Part shown: positions 34,990-47,564 of the stretch, one piece after another
How positions within the stretch are numbered: the stretch's first letter is position 1
Layout of the letters: each line of letters begins with the position of its first letter
Origin: Pyrrhosoma nymphula
Lineage: Eukaryota > Arthropoda > Insecta > Odonata > Coenagrionidae
Direction: 5' to 3'
NCBI GenBank assembly: GCA_963573305.1
Contig: OY754329.1
Span: 80,004,576-80,068,575 of the forward strand
DNA: 64,000 bases
Position numbers and translations under genes: made by a program
The notes under the pieces: generated by a model
What the model was told of the DNA's origin: nothing
The model's input: only the letters and a program-made list of their open reading frames with translations
Databases searched by the model: none

Positions 34990-35405
34990 GAGCGGTTTTA
35001 ATTTATTTATTTATGAAATAGCTCGTTACAATTAGGCAATTGGCCTGGTGGCAACGGTCAAGAAAATAACATAAGAAAGGAAGTGAAAACAATTGTGAAA
35101 CATTGTGAAACTCATGACTTATGCACACAAGTTCTTAGTATACACCCTGAAGAAATTTAGCTCTTACTTCCTTTCTAAAACTGTTAACAGTGTTAGGAAA
35201 GGTCTTAAAAATATCTTCAGTCAACTCATTCCATTCTTTAATTCCGCGGTTTAAGAAGGAATTCTTTAGTACATCCGATTTCTGTGGCCTGTATTTTATT
35301 TTTTAACTGTGATCCTTCCTACCTATATAGTTGGGTTTGTCTAACCTTCTAGTGAATTCCCCCCAAGATGTGTCCAAGTTTATCTCTAGCATAAATACTA
35401 GCAGG
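34990..35405 (-). pseudogene. Non-LTR retrotransposon 3' end, third family
   Basis: On the minus strand 35390-35138 encodes a C-terminal tail: EFTRRLDKPNYIGRKDHS, then KIKYRPQKSDVLKNSFLNRG, IKEWNELTEDIF and SFRKEVRAKFLQGVY before a stop. The SFLNRGIKEWN.L pattern is the counterpart of the WNSLP motif of the elements near 8-10 kb, but in a distinct family. The 3' UTR ends with GGCCAATTGCCTAATTGTAA and an ATAAATAAATAAAT tail at about 35010-34990. One in-frame stop (after DHS) and a frameshift near 35350 mark it as dead. Confidence 0.78.
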
Positions 35406-36375
35406 CAAACAGAGGAATTGGGTGATTAATCCCTTTCGCCATTTTTAAGAAATAAATCTAACATTTTACATGACTATCACTATTAATATCCAACGAGGCG
35501 TATTATTATTACATGAGGTATCTTCAGCATGTTCTAAGCATTATTTCAATGCTAAAAAAATATGGTAATAAATAAAACTATGGCTCTTTCGGTAAAATAG
35601 TTTCAGGTTAATTTTAAAATTGACAGACCAAATTCTGCGACCATCAGCGTTACGAGTTAATCAGTGCAGTCCCGGTCACCGGATTGTTTCATGTCGGCAG
35701 ACCGCAAACGTTGGTTTTATCGCCACACTTTCAATTTTTTTGGGCTCAGCATTCACATAGGACACCTTCATTAATCACAACATCGGAAAGGTTATGTATT
35801 ATTTACGAGTATTTTTCATGTGTCTACAAATCTAAGTTGGCTCGCGTGAGATTGGGATGGGAAGGAAGGAGAAGTTCATGACATCTCAACTAGTCACACA
35901 TAGGCGAAGGGAAGGGTCATGACGCGTCCAAAATCGTCACACGTAATACTTAAAAGGCCTCTTATTGCGCAGATAGATATTATGAAAATATAACATCACT
36001 CACTTCAAAAGATTAAAATTATACACGTTCTTATGACACTTTGTGATATTCAATCACTAAATTTATATTCCTTTGGAAACTTTTACGAACCACAGAGTAT
36101 TACAGACTTAACGAACCAAGTTTTAATACTTAAATATCTTCTTCAGGTGACTTAAATGCGTTTCAGGGGATTTAAATCAACTAAAGATGATGCTTCTGCA
36201 TTGAAACCCGAGTCGTGAAGTTTTTGTTATTATTCTACGGTTTTCAAATATGTCCGCACGAAAATAAATTTGCTTCAAAAGGCTTTAATTTCGATTGTAA
36301 GGCTTCTTAACATCTGTAATAGAAAATACTATCTCGAGGAGAAGCCTAAAGAGATGAGACCTTGAGAGGGAATTG
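35406..36375. other. Unrecognised stretch
   Basis: No gene or named repeat seen. Confidence 0.45.
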
Positions 36376-36376
36376 C

Positions 36377-36580
36377 GTAGGTGCAGTAGCTAGAGTAAGT
36401 CTTCTAATCTCTAAAGACCGGGATCGGATCTCGGAAGAGAAATTCCAGTGGAATACCGATCTCTAATTTAGTGCAAAGTGGGGAGCAATTATTCGTACAG
36501 CACAGCGTCAGTATTTTGAGGTGTTACGCTGCGGGCCCACTGGTGCCTTTCGCCAAGAGGACAATACCGAAACTAGGTTT
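36377..36580 (+). repeat. Second SINE-like family, copy A
   Basis: Starts GTAGGTGCAGTAGCT and has a degenerate B-box (GGGATCGGATCTCGG). It continues with AGTGGAATACCGATCTCTAA and TTAGTGCAAAGTGG, and ends with GGTGCCTTTCGCCAAGAGGA. The same blocks in the same order occur at 61279-61497. The start plus A/B-box-like spacing suggest a tRNA-derived SINE. Confidence 0.68.
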
Positions 36581-36899
36581 CCCTCCAACCTTACTACATC
36601 ACCCAAAAAATATTCCCTGACTGACCTACTCACCTGACCTTAGTGACCCAATGGCAATAGTCAGTTGCCTCAAAATAAAATAAACAACCAAAAAAACCTG
36701 CCTTAATCATTAATGCTCGCTGATAAAAAGTCTGTGGAGACGTCTCCAAAAAGATGGATGTTATCATACATTTTATATAAAACAATAAAAGCTACCTCTT
36801 CAACCTGAACACGCCTCCTGTAATGGAGGAGAAACTGTCGTCAAATGAACATTGATACACACAACTGCTCCGAAAGAATGAGCTTAAGCAGTATAATCC
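36581..36899. other. Unrecognised stretch
   Basis: No coding signal. A perfect 12-bp palindrome GGAGACGTCTCC occurs at about 36737-36748. Confidence 0.45.
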
Positions 36900-37330
36900 T
36901 AGATTTCATTTGCCAAAAACATATATTTGGAGCATGCTCTTATATGACAGTGAAGACTCGGCAGTAACAGATTCAGATGAAAATGATTGGAAGTAATGAA
37001 TATTTGGTATGATCGAATAATGATGAAGATTAAATGGACGGAGACAATCATCAATGAAATAGTCCAAAGAAGAGTTGGTGAGGAAATAAATATGATGAAA
37101 TCTCTGATAATCCCGTTCACATTGTACACTTTTTGTGACACAAAAGCCTGTAAAAAATGAATGGGGAGAATTACTGAGGTCGAGCAAGAAAGGAATACAT
37201 TAGGCTAATTATGAAGGGCGTCAAAGTGAAGAATCAACTAGGATCGAAGCTGTTACCTGAGAGGAGAGTGAAGTGGAGAGCTACAGCAAACCAATCTTTG
37301 GATTGACGACTGATGACGATTATTAATTTG
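36900..37330 (+). pseudogene. RTE-like LINE 3' end
   Basis: The plus strand reads LLYDSEDSAVT near 36935, then a degraded W.DRIMMKIKWTETIINEIV (about 37005-37060) and RRVGEEINMMKS. It ends WRATANQSLD at about 37280-37305, followed by a TGATGACGATTATT 3' tail. This is the most complete of the three RTE-like tails, because the protein end and the tail are both visible. Several frameshifts and stops are present. Confidence 0.75.
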
Positions 37331-39404
37331 GCAACGGAACAGCGTGCAAAGGAAACCTATCTAGCTTTCGGTTGCACTGCGAATATTAGGGTGTGGCTTG
37401 TTTTTAATTATTCCTCTGATTTTGATTCACCTTAACATTAAGCGGAATAATTTCGGGCTCGAGACTTTCGTGAAGTTTAACTGAGAATGAATCAGCCTTT
37501 CACGATTAAATCCGTTTAAACAATAGAAATTAATGTGATAGCATGGCGTGCACCCAAAATGAGATTCTAATTATGCCATCGATTTCGACAAGAAGTACTT
37601 CAAAAGGAAAAAAACAGGTAGGTTCAGAGATAAAAGATATTGACTCGGCCTAATGTCAGCCGTTCGAAGAAACAATATTGATTCCCGATATTTTATCTGC
37701 GATTTTGCAGATATTTGCAGCTTTTTGCAATCCAAGAATACTTTTAAGAGGCCGGGATTTCCATTTTAGGCACGCAAGCACTCAGGCCCGCATTCTTGAC
37801 CGAGGCAGATACATCAGCGAATGAATATGCATGAGAAATAAAAAACGATGGAGACCTATCTAAGTATTATAACGTACGTGAAAGAAAAGTCATTCGGATA
37901 AAAGACAATTTTTCACAAAGACTCGAGATTGCAAGAGGTTCTTAAAAAATAAAGGCACTGATAATGGGATTTCTAAAGTACTGCGAGAACGGAAACATTA
38001 AATGATAAACGAATTTGGATAATTGGCTTCCATTCCAGAAAAATGCTCGAGGCGCAAAGGCGCCAAAAAACGTCGTGTCTTACATGAAGATAAAGGAGGC
38101 GTTTCCTTTTTAAAGGCCTGGAAAAGTATTTCTACCTCTTAATAAACGATAAAACGCTTCCAAATTGACAGAACATTAATATTTACATAAAAAATCAAAG
38201 GAGAAGTTTTCATTAAAAAATACAAGATTATAGGCATCGTGTTGGATTCAGCTGGCCCTCGAGCAACCCCTTCGTACCTATTAGAATACGCCTATTTACT
38301 GATTATTCTCGTATTCAAAAATAAATATATTCATATTACGCCTAATCGCTAATTTATGGTAGTTTGATTAAATATTGACGATCATCCTACTCATTGATCA
38401 ACATTTCAGACCATGTTATGATACGTTCCCATCACTGAAGAGTACTGTACCCAAATCAGCCATCAAAAGTTGAGAAGAACTCAAATATCATAGCCGTGTT
38501 CGGTATCATCGCTCAAGCTAGAAAGATTCCTCTGACAGCACTTGAACTAGTAAAACACATGCCTCTCGTCAAAGCAGTATTCTCATTTTAAGTTCTTAAA
38601 AATAATAAGAAATGCTTTTTCTTTGCCCGAGACAATCATCACGTTCAAAATTCTGGTTCTTGTTTTCGAACTTTGCAAGAGAACCCGAAGGCATGCCAAA
38701 CTCATCTTAGGATTCGGAAGAAACTCTAATTTCTTATTTTACATTTACTGCATACCGTTGTCTAATAGATTCCAGGTCACTGCTGATGATTAAATACTTT
38801 GCCAAAAATGTTTTGACGAAGAGCCTTAAGATTCTAAAGTATTTGAGAGAAACGGAATCACAAGAAGACATCAAAAGCAATTAGATGGAACTTTCGTGTG
38901 ATGAGGTCACATTAAAGTCAATCGTGAAATCAAGGTATAACTCCAACTATGGTAAAACATTGCCCGCGGCAGAGATATTGTAGTTAGGAGGATATATGAG
39001 ACAAAATAAGGGATAAGAGACTCTCTTATAGGAGACAAAAACGCAGGAGTGTTTGCGGGAAGAAATATTTCACCGTGCATGACAGTCAATTTATCCTCAA
39101 CGGAAGAGAGACATTTGTAGGTATGTACTATAAGGAAATATGGAGTAATAGCGTGCTGCCGGGAAAGATTAGCTCAAAGAGAACGATTAAGATGATGAAT
39201 GTATGAGGAAATCGCTAATAACGAATCCTGAGTAGAGTCGAGAGTTTGAAATAACTAAATGACAGCAAACCACCACAAAGAAGAAAGGGCGAATTTTTAA
39301 CGCCAATAAGCTCATTAATATTGTTGGGAAAAAATATAATAAAGAGTTCAACAAACTGCGGTAGGTTCAGATGGAAATACGACTCTTTTCAAACAGAACG
39401 ATAC
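37331..39404. other. Unrecognised stretch
   Basis: AT-rich, with no gene, TIR pair or named repeat identified. Confidence 0.45.
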
Positions 39405-39500
39405 TACCTCCTCACACGATTTTCTCCTTCAGCTCAGTGTACCTCCAAACTCATCTTCATCTCATCCATAAAGCCTAATTTTTTTCCCCATTCCTCGCTT
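39405..39500 (-). pseudogene. LINE C-terminal tail remnant
   Basis: On the minus strand, GKRGMGKK, GFMDEMK and YTELKEKIV appear in order, with two frameshifts. This is the same terminal motif as at 27023-27115. The remnant is about 95 bp. Confidence 0.55.
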
Positions 39501-39654
39501 TCCCAGCTTCCTTCCCCTTTATAAAAGTCCACAGCTTAAAGTACACTATCCTGGTGATACTAATCAATCAATAATATCCAAAGAATATGAAACAAATACG
39601 TGAATACTAAGCGTAAAAAATAATAAAAATTACGAAGTAAGCAGGCATTATGCC

Positions 39655-39807
39655 AATACATAGTCATGAAGATACAAAGTTTCCCACTGGGAGAATATCA
39701 AAGTTATCATGGAGTATACATAGAGTATACATGGAGTATACATGGAGAATACATAGTCATGAAGATACAAAATTTCCCACTGGGAGAATATCAAAGTTAT
39801 CATGGAG
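39655..39807. repeat. Nested tandem duplication
   Basis: A 60-bp unit (from AATACATAGTCATGAAGATA to TTATCATGGAG) occurs at 39655-39714 and 39748-39807, one base different, with a 93-bp period. Between them are short repeats of GTATACATGGA. A plus-strand frame runs through both copies, so its peptide repeats (HSHEDTKFPTGRISKLSWS), but I see no evidence that it is a gene. Confidence 0.9.
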
Positions 39808-42466
39808 TTTCTTTTTGAGCCTCCGACCTGAAGACGTCTCCAGGATGGGAGGAACTAGGTCCAAAAAAGCAACTACACGAATGGAGTCCCGGAAGAAGGT
39901 GCAACCGAATATTGAAGTTATTATAAGAAGCATACATGGTCATAGCACTGATATTAGCATTACATCGTAGCATGAAAAATACATTAAACACACGTCTGTT
40001 TAATGTAGGTGAACTATCAATTTTGTTATCATTGTAATGGCCACATATTTCGTTGCTTTTTCTCAAACATGCTAATTTATCCATACAATTAAAAGTTTCT
40101 CCTCAAGCCTGACCAAAAATATCAAAACGAGGAAAGTTAAAAGCTGGAAAGACTCTGATGAAGAAAATTTTATAAGCCTAAGAAAATATGGTTCATAACC
40201 ACAGATTAAAGGTAAAGTAACTTGGTTACGATAGCAGATTACGCAGACATTTGATAAATATTTTGTCTCCTCTGCCACAGTGTTATCTATGGATACTCGT
40301 TACAGCCAAACGTGCAGAAATTAAATTTGAAAGTTTCATATGTTTAGAAACAAGTTGTTAAATAAGGTTACTAACTCTCTGATTCAGATAATGTAAAAAA
40401 AACTGTCTATTTAAACATCACATATGGCGTCATAAAAATAAAAAATATTGATGTTGTAATAGAATTGGTTTCAACGTGCTTCAACTTCCTAGGTTGTATC
40501 ACATAGCATAAACTTAGACAAATCCGGTCCATTGCTTCATTCGAACCTACGGCACAAGGGTAACCAGACCGACGCAATACCTGGTCCCCGAATAAAATAA
40601 AGACAATAATGAATTAACTAAATACCTCACGACTATAACTAAGTTCCCGCGGAATTCAAACTAAGGATATAATTTAACATTCTGTATTTCTCCGCACATA
40701 AGACACATTTATTAATCCAAAATGAGTCCTCAAATGGGACTGCGTTTTTCGGAACGAGGGTTAAGTTACTTATATATGCACCTGATTTTTCGTTACCGCT
40801 GGAGGTGCCTATCTCTCTACTTTTACCGCAACATAGTCCGCGGTGAAAGAGTGAGAGAGATGGGCATGAAGATGGGCATGCGCTCTTCATCACTCATTGG
40901 TTTCTGGGAATCTGCGACGAATATATCTAGTTGAGCAGCCATTTTTGAAAGTTGGCAATTCCATTTTCTTACTAAAAATTGCTACTATTAACAGATACTA
41001 ATTAATATATTTTTCTTCTACCATCTCACACAAAATATCACCGTGCATCTTACGAGCCAAAGGCCGGGAAATGCGGATTTAATTGACGAAATAATCCTGC
41101 CTCAAAGAAAGATTTCAGGCTTTTCCGGAGAATTATCGTAGTGGATTTTTCTCATGCTGTAGATGAATCTACATCCCTATATAAGATAGGTATGCATCGA
41201 ATTGAAACGTCAGCCATCATTAATGCATTAACCCGGTGGGAAACCATAGAAGAATGTACCTCAGTCCTTCCTCACTAAATTTCAGGCAACCAATAAGCTT
41301 CCAGAATGACAGGGTAGAAGATGAGAAAAGAACGGGCAGGCAACGACCGCTGAAAGAACTCCACTGACCCCATTAACGATACCCTTAATGCAGACACTAA
41401 TCGGAAATGCCGCCCTCGTGCAAGGAATGCTTCCAGCCTCTCAAAGAGTCTCCGAGTCACCTGAGGCGATGAGCAGAAATTAGAAGTACAACTCTGGTCC
41501 AACTCACGGCGCAGGGATGGTGATGAAGAGAAAAAGAGTGGAAAGTAGAAAAATAATGCCTGGTTAATGTGGTTATATACCTCGGCTAAAAGCACGTTTC
41601 ATACGTGTAGCCTATTTCCCTGTAGCGGGTTTACTACTTTATGAGTCATCTGCAGACTTACAGTATTTTCCTCTTTAGATGAACCATTGAATGTTGTTAT
41701 AAATAGAATATTCTTTTCATAAAGTGGTTACATATTTTTTTTAAAGCGTACTTCCCATTTTTTTGTGATATTCCAGGGGACGATGCGAAGGCTAGAATCA
41801 GGAATGAGTATTTTAAATTCACTCAGAGCAAAGAATGATCCTTCATTTACGCAAAAAATTGACCAGTACTGATGCTTTTTCCGTATTAAGGCCACAGCAA
41901 GGAAAATAATACAACCGTGCATTGCTCTGATGTAACCAGTCACCGGTCACTTCATTTTTGCCAGCGCTGCCTTCAAGGTTGTCCGTGGAACTTCTAACAC
42001 CCCACCCGTTAAATATCAAGGAGGCTCGAAATTATAGAGTCACCTTAAGGCGGTTGTAGCGAATTTTTGTCTGTGTCAGATTTCCCTGATACTTTGTATA
42101 CGTGTTCTTATCAGTGGATACCAATGGATAAAAGTGAAAAAAAAGCATTTTACTGATTTGGGTCAATGCAATGCTATTTTAACACGCAGCCTTAAAGAAC
42201 GTGATATATATTCGATTGCATGAATACAGATCATCTTTTAAACGCTAAATAATACATTTAATATTAATATAATTGGTTTCCAACAAATATCAAGGTGTCA
42301 CGCAGAGTAAAAGATGCGAAAAACATACTATTTCAATATAATTTTCGCCTACATTTCGAATACAGCGCCGAAAACTGAAGACATCCTTCAATAAAGACAA
42401 AAATGTAAAATATAACTCCTGTATCATTTTCACCACTTTATACTTGGTGAGTTTCACCGCATAAAC
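39808..42466. other. Unrecognised stretch
   Basis: No gene or named family. A CCTGAAGACGTCTCCAGGAT motif at 39828-39847 recalls the TCAGG motifs of the possible Penelope-like repeats. Degenerate tRNA-like sequence at about 40530-40600 was considered and not accepted. Confidence 0.45.
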
Positions 42467-42735
42467 AGCCCCGGTAGCGACGGGGTTAAGTCCTCGCCTG
42501 CTAAACTGAGGGACGCGGGTTCAAGTTCCTGAGTGGTTTTTTCACTACTCAGGAAATGGGTGTATGGGTCCGTCCATTGTTACATGTTAAAAACGCCCGA
42601 TGTAAAAGGCCGTTAGTGCTTTTTACGGGGATGTGGAAATAACTAAATACATTTTTAGATGACTGTGAAATGAATGTGGTCGTAGTATTTTTTTTGGACT
42701 CTTCGGAAACATTATTAAAACGTGCACTCAATGAG
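42467..42735 (+). repeat. tRNA-derived SINE
   Basis: The tRNA-like body at 42467-42536 has an A-box region (GGTAGCGACGGGGTTAAGTC), an anticodon-like CCTGCTAAACTGAGGG, and the B-box GGGTTCAAGTTCC. It is followed by GGTTTTTTCAC and then CCATTGTTACATGTTAAAAA. The acceptor arms do not pair, so it is not a functional tRNA. The GCTAAA loop is reminiscent of tRNA-Ser(GCT), as in the 33668 copy. Confidence 0.68.
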
Positions 42736-42759
42736 CCAGGATTTACGATCCAGTCACCT

Positions 42760-43440
42760 TAACGGGTAGACGGAGGAATGGAGAGGTAAAGATAAGCGTG
42801 GAGAAGAAGGAAAAGAGGGTGTGGATGTGTATAGAGGGTGGAAGCGGGAACGAAGGGAACCTTGAGGGCGAAACGAGATAAGCGAATTTCGCTGCAGAGA
42901 TCTCCGAGAGACATTAAAGGTTAATCTAACCCTTGTGTTGACCCCTCACCATTCTACCTGTGCCCATTCCACCTCAACCTCTTAACCTCAGCCCATTTTA
43001 AACCATTCTACTTCTTCGTCCGCCGTTGATTCGTGGAGCGAGGCGATGCCGGGCGTGGGTTGGGCGGGCGGGATAATAATGGACGAGAGAGAATTCGAGT
43101 TAGCATCACGAGAAATTCAGGTTTGCAAAGCAAAACTAATCCACTAACTCACTCACAAGGGAGAGAAGAGGAGAGTATGAGAGGGAGAGAGGAAGAAATG
43201 GAGGCAGGACGCACACGGCTTGCTTCCCTTGGCCATTAAGGCCGATAAGGATCGTAAAATTATCGAATCACGCCGAACTCCTTGCGAAATAAACGGCGAG
43301 GGGTGGGAAGAATGATGAGATTCGCTGTAAAACGAATGGCCTTTTGATGGTTCCCATTGTTCATGCAATGCACGGGTGAGGCGAGATAAAAGGTCGCAGT
43401 GTTTTAATCGCAAGGTAGATACGAAAGCCGATTATCCAAT
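42760..43440. other. GC-richer purine-biased patch
   Basis: This is a compositionally distinct region with G/A-rich stretches (43150-43205) and CpG-containing blocks. Overlapping short frames on both strands are low-complexity. No gene recognised. Confidence 0.4.
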
Positions 43441-43459
43441 GCTCCCATCCGTTCGCAAT

Positions 43460-43546
43460 GTATCGGAATCGCGGCATATCGGAATCGAGATAAATCTCAG
43501 CATATCTCGATATATCTCGGTATATCGCGATATATACCGATCTATC
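43460..43546. repeat. Degenerate ATATCTCG/ATATCGCG tandem array
   Basis: Short palindromic units such as ATATCTCGATAT, ATATCGCGATAT and ATCGGAATCG are repeated about ten times. The sequence is self-complementary and could fold into many alternative hairpins. Confidence 0.85.
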
Positions 43547-45520
43547 GTAAATCAATTAGTGACATTGGATACCACCCAAGCGACCTGAGGTACAATGTAT
43601 GAGACAATGAGAGTCAGTCTCTCATAATATGAAAGAGCATTCAAGTATGAACGGAAGTGTCCTTGCGAGTTAGCACAGCAATATTCAAAGCATTAATTTC
43701 AATTGGCTCAGCTAAAGAAAACAAGAAACATTTCTCGATATCTATTTTTAGAAATTCTCACTCTTACTTTGCTTTTTTTTCATTCCGCACAATTAAATGC
43801 ACACGCAGTAAGATTAAATCCACGATTTAGAGACTACCTCGCAGCTCATATCAAATAAAATCAATTAAGAGCATTAAATACAGGATTATTTCTGTAAATA
43901 TTGACATTTTTAGCGAGGACTCATAAGCGAAACTATAGCTAAGATACATAAAAGTAATTTAATACAAACTTCCTGTGGGAAAATTGACATTTTGAGGAAT
44001 TCATGAGCATCGTAGCGTTCACATCAGTCCAAAGTTACAGATAATAATTAGTTGAAGGTAGGAGGAATATCTCAAATAAATTAATTAAATTGAACTTCCA
44101 GTCTCATGGTCACCAAAAATCAACTTTTTTCTGCAAAAATCGAACACCAAAGGGAACAAGAAATATTTTGACAGAAATTTATAAACAGATATAAATATCA
44201 AAAATAGCTCGGAAAGTAATTTTTCATCAGAGACTCCACCTCGCGCGAAGCATCGCTCGGCTGAATTTTTGATGTATCACTAATAATTAGTAACAAGATT
44301 TAGATAAATTATGAAGTTATTTTTACATGTTGTAGTCCCAGACATAGTTCCTTCGATTTATCTCTCTCTTGCAGATTTCAAAGACTGAAATCCATTAAAA
44401 ATTACTCATTACCAACGTCCTCACCCATGGCTTTCGTGTAAGTTTGAGCAACTATAATTAATTTTCTCTCGTGCTCCCTTGAGTAGTTCTAATTTCATGG
44501 AAGCCTGCATCTCGGTGAGAGAGCCCAGCGTTTACCTGCGAGGAGAAATTTCGTGCAAACGAGGTTCGTGATTCGTTTGACGTTGGGAATGAACGGTTAG
44601 CAACCTGGCCCAACTTGAACGCATTCGCCTTCCTCGAAAAGCCAGTCAACACTAACTCCAGGATGAGATCCCAGAAACTTGAATCCGTATCCACACGGCT
44701 GGAGAAAATGAATAGCGTAGATGTCTTTGATCTGAATTAATTTCATCTCGATTATGAAAGTAAATTTCTGATAAGTCGTCCAAGCGTTTGGAAACACACT
44801 TAATTGTTTCAACTTGTAGTCACGCAGAAAATGAGGGAAATTAAAAACCTGGAATGGGGACTTTGAGTGCCAACCATTTTATGACAGGTAACCTTCTACT
44901 ATTGAGTGCCTCTACTTATATGACATTTGGAAAAGGAAGTGGAATGCAAATGTGATTCTTAATTAAACATACTTCTTCAAATGCAGAAAAAGAAGGTTTT
45001 AATTCAAAGTCTATTTTATTTTTAAAATACTCCATACAAATCAATTATAACTTCTCAGTGTTCAAACTGTTGCATTATTACCTCCATCAACAAGCCCTCC
45101 CTCGATAGTTTTATAGCAACTAAAGGCTCACTAACTTTTTAAGAGCATCGAGAAAAATATTATTTTTATGTTTAAAATCAAACATATAGTTATGTTAACC
45201 GGGTACTAAGATGTGGAAAAGTTTCCTCTATTTTCAAGAGCAGAGGTTCCTCCACGCAACCAGCTTAGTACAGTGACCACAGAAATTATTACCTGAGAAA
45301 ATAACGGAGGACTTTGAGATATTTTGCTAAGATGCAGACGGTAAAGATAACGCGAAGAGGAAGAGCAACAAACCGAAAGTAAACTCAAATAAATGTAACT
45401 TAAATGGAAATATTCCGCTACAGAGATACATAAAAGTGAGGAATTTGGAATGAAATATTCATTCACCAGTACTAAATCAATATCCCATTCCAGGCGAACG
45501 ATATTTTGTTGTGTTTCACA
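43547..45520. other. Unrecognised stretch
   Basis: No gene or named repeat seen. Confidence 0.45.
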
Positions 45521-45527
45521 TACGTGA

Positions 45528-45547
45528 ACATATATATATATATATAC
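45528..45547. repeat. (TA)n microsatellite
   Basis: About ten TA units directly precede the first 100-bp direct repeat. Confidence 0.9.
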
Positions 45548-46107
45548 ACTGAAATCGTCATAGTCTCGTTTTCACCAATTACTGACAGGTACCAGGACTA
45601 GTCCTGAAACCTGTTATCATTATACTAGGTCTTTACTCCACTGCAGGTTTTGAGGATATATAAGTTAACTATTGTAAAAGGAGATTGGATGATATCGGAT
45701 TGATTTCGATGACGTCGAAAACGATGGATGGAGGGCGTTATGTGTTTATAAATGTTGTGGCAGTATGGGGAATGTTTGGGCTAAATCGGATTACTATTTA
45801 ATAGGTCATTAAAGGAGTTAGGAATGTTGCACAACAGAAGAGAAAAATAGCATAAGGCAACAAGCTTTGGTGTTCAAACTCAGAGTTCACGAAGGTTTTT
45901 TGTGTCCATCATACCTAACGTAACTGTCAAAATTCCCTAATGCTGGTATTAAGACGCTAAAAGTACCGAAATGACATTTGTAACATTCAGTTCCTACCAA
46001 ACCGATGACTGAAATCGTTATAGTTTCGTTTTTACCAATTACTGACAGGCACCAGGACTAGTCCTGAAACCTGTTATCATTATACTAGGTCTTTACTCCA
46101 CTGCAGG
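45548..46107 (+). repeat. Pair of 100-bp direct repeats 460 bp apart
   Basis: Unit 1 (45548-45647) and unit 2 (46008-46107) differ at four positions. Each contains a perfect 6-bp hairpin CAGGAC-TA-GTCCTG followed at once by AAAC. Each is followed within about 15 bases by a TATA-like sequence (GATATATAAG, TTATATATAAAG). The arrangement resembles paired short LTR-like or Penelope-type repeats flanking an internal segment. No coding is seen between them. Confidence 0.85.
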
Positions 46108-47561
46108 GTTATATATAAAGCTTTATGACAAAATCGTTTGCTTCACATAAGCCTCTCAACGTTTTTGTCCAGGCTACCCCAAATTATTCTGCCATAAATC
46201 CGTTCCATATGCCGTTCCTTCTCATTATCTTCCACCTCCTTCACGCAATAACTGCTGTCGTCTCCGCATCTCCGTCACCAAATTCCTTTCTTCACCAATG
46301 AGCCACACCATCTCAGACAAACAAACTGGGTAGTTTATTGAAAATTCTGGCTAAGCAAATTGGGTTATTTATATAACCAATCAAAATTCAGTCAAGAGCT
46401 GTCCGCGAGGACGTTGTTTCCTTATTTCCTCTAAAATTAACTACACGGCATTTCTCTACAGTGACTTCCTCATTCGACGCAAATAGATGGAATACGATCG
46501 CTTAATACGATTTTTAATAATATTATATTTCAGTGGTAGTCTACCGGTTGAGATAGCATGAGAATTAATATGATGATAGGATTGCCTCTAATTATCTATT
46601 GACGATTTCTGAACCAAGGCTCCTTGAACGATTTCTTTCTTCAGTCTTGTTTCCGAAATATCAGGTCCAACCATCACCCCATGAAAAATTGGTTCTTAAT
46701 TGTATTCTACATTTAAGCTTGTAAATTTTTACATTTTACTTTGTAAATTATTTCATGTAATCTATCATAGCTATGCATGCATGTGTATTGTATACATATA
46801 CGTGGTTGTGCATATAGATGAACGACATTTTTTAGTACCTATGCATGCATATGTACGATGTAATGATAACTTTCTGCTCAATATGAATGGTAAATTTCAA
46901 GCATTATTTTTGAAGCAAGCTTAGATGTCTTCTACCAACACTTTTTTATTACTGTTCACTTTGTAACACACTTTATAATAACTTTTTAATCACTATTTCG
47001 TCAGCATAACCAAGCCAACGAAGCTCCCTTAGACAAGCATCCACTCCTTGCTATACGTTTTTTTTTAATAAATCCAAGGGAGCATTTTTGGTGCAACACT
47101 CGAATTAAGTATATAATGAAAACGTACTTCGTATTTATTTAACTCAATGACTTCTTATTGTCCCGCTAGTTACGAAGTTATACTAAGTTAGTTTTCCATT
47201 TAAGTATAAATGGTTTAAAGAAGTCTATTAAGAAGATAATATGCCTGCTTTTATCATTATAAAATGCTGTTTCGGGTCAATTCAAATGAAATTATCCAGG
47301 ATTTAAAAAAATGATAGTCAACATTTATGATTTTCCAGATATTTGGCCATTTAGTTGCCAACATTTTGGGAGCTCAAAACGAGAAAAGTTTCGCTCGCGC
47401 CATTTTTGTGGTCGTTTTTAAATAGCGCCAAAAGAGTTTTTTGATCAAATTAACGTTTTGGGGAAAACCTTATTTGAGGGAACGTAAGACATGAATATGT
47501 AGGTACCCTTTATCTCCACCTCGTTGAGGGCACTATTTCTTTTGGGAGCTTGTTACTGGTT
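46108..47561. other. Unrecognised stretch
   Basis: No gene or named family identified. Confidence 0.45.
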
Positions 47562-47564
47562 TTC

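Noticed and set aside
36737..36748. The 12-bp palindrome GGAGACGTCTCC as a regulatory site
   Set aside because: A palindrome of this length is expected occasionally in 64 kb, and nothing nearby gives it a role.
40530..40600. A tRNA-like SINE on the minus strand
   Set aside because: Only a weak B-box-like GTAGGTTCGAATG is visible, with no convincing A-box, head or tail.
45548..45647. A canonical hammerhead ribozyme
   Set aside because: A stem followed by GAAAC is present, but the required CTGANGA core is CTGACAG and stem I does not pair. Kept only as a question.
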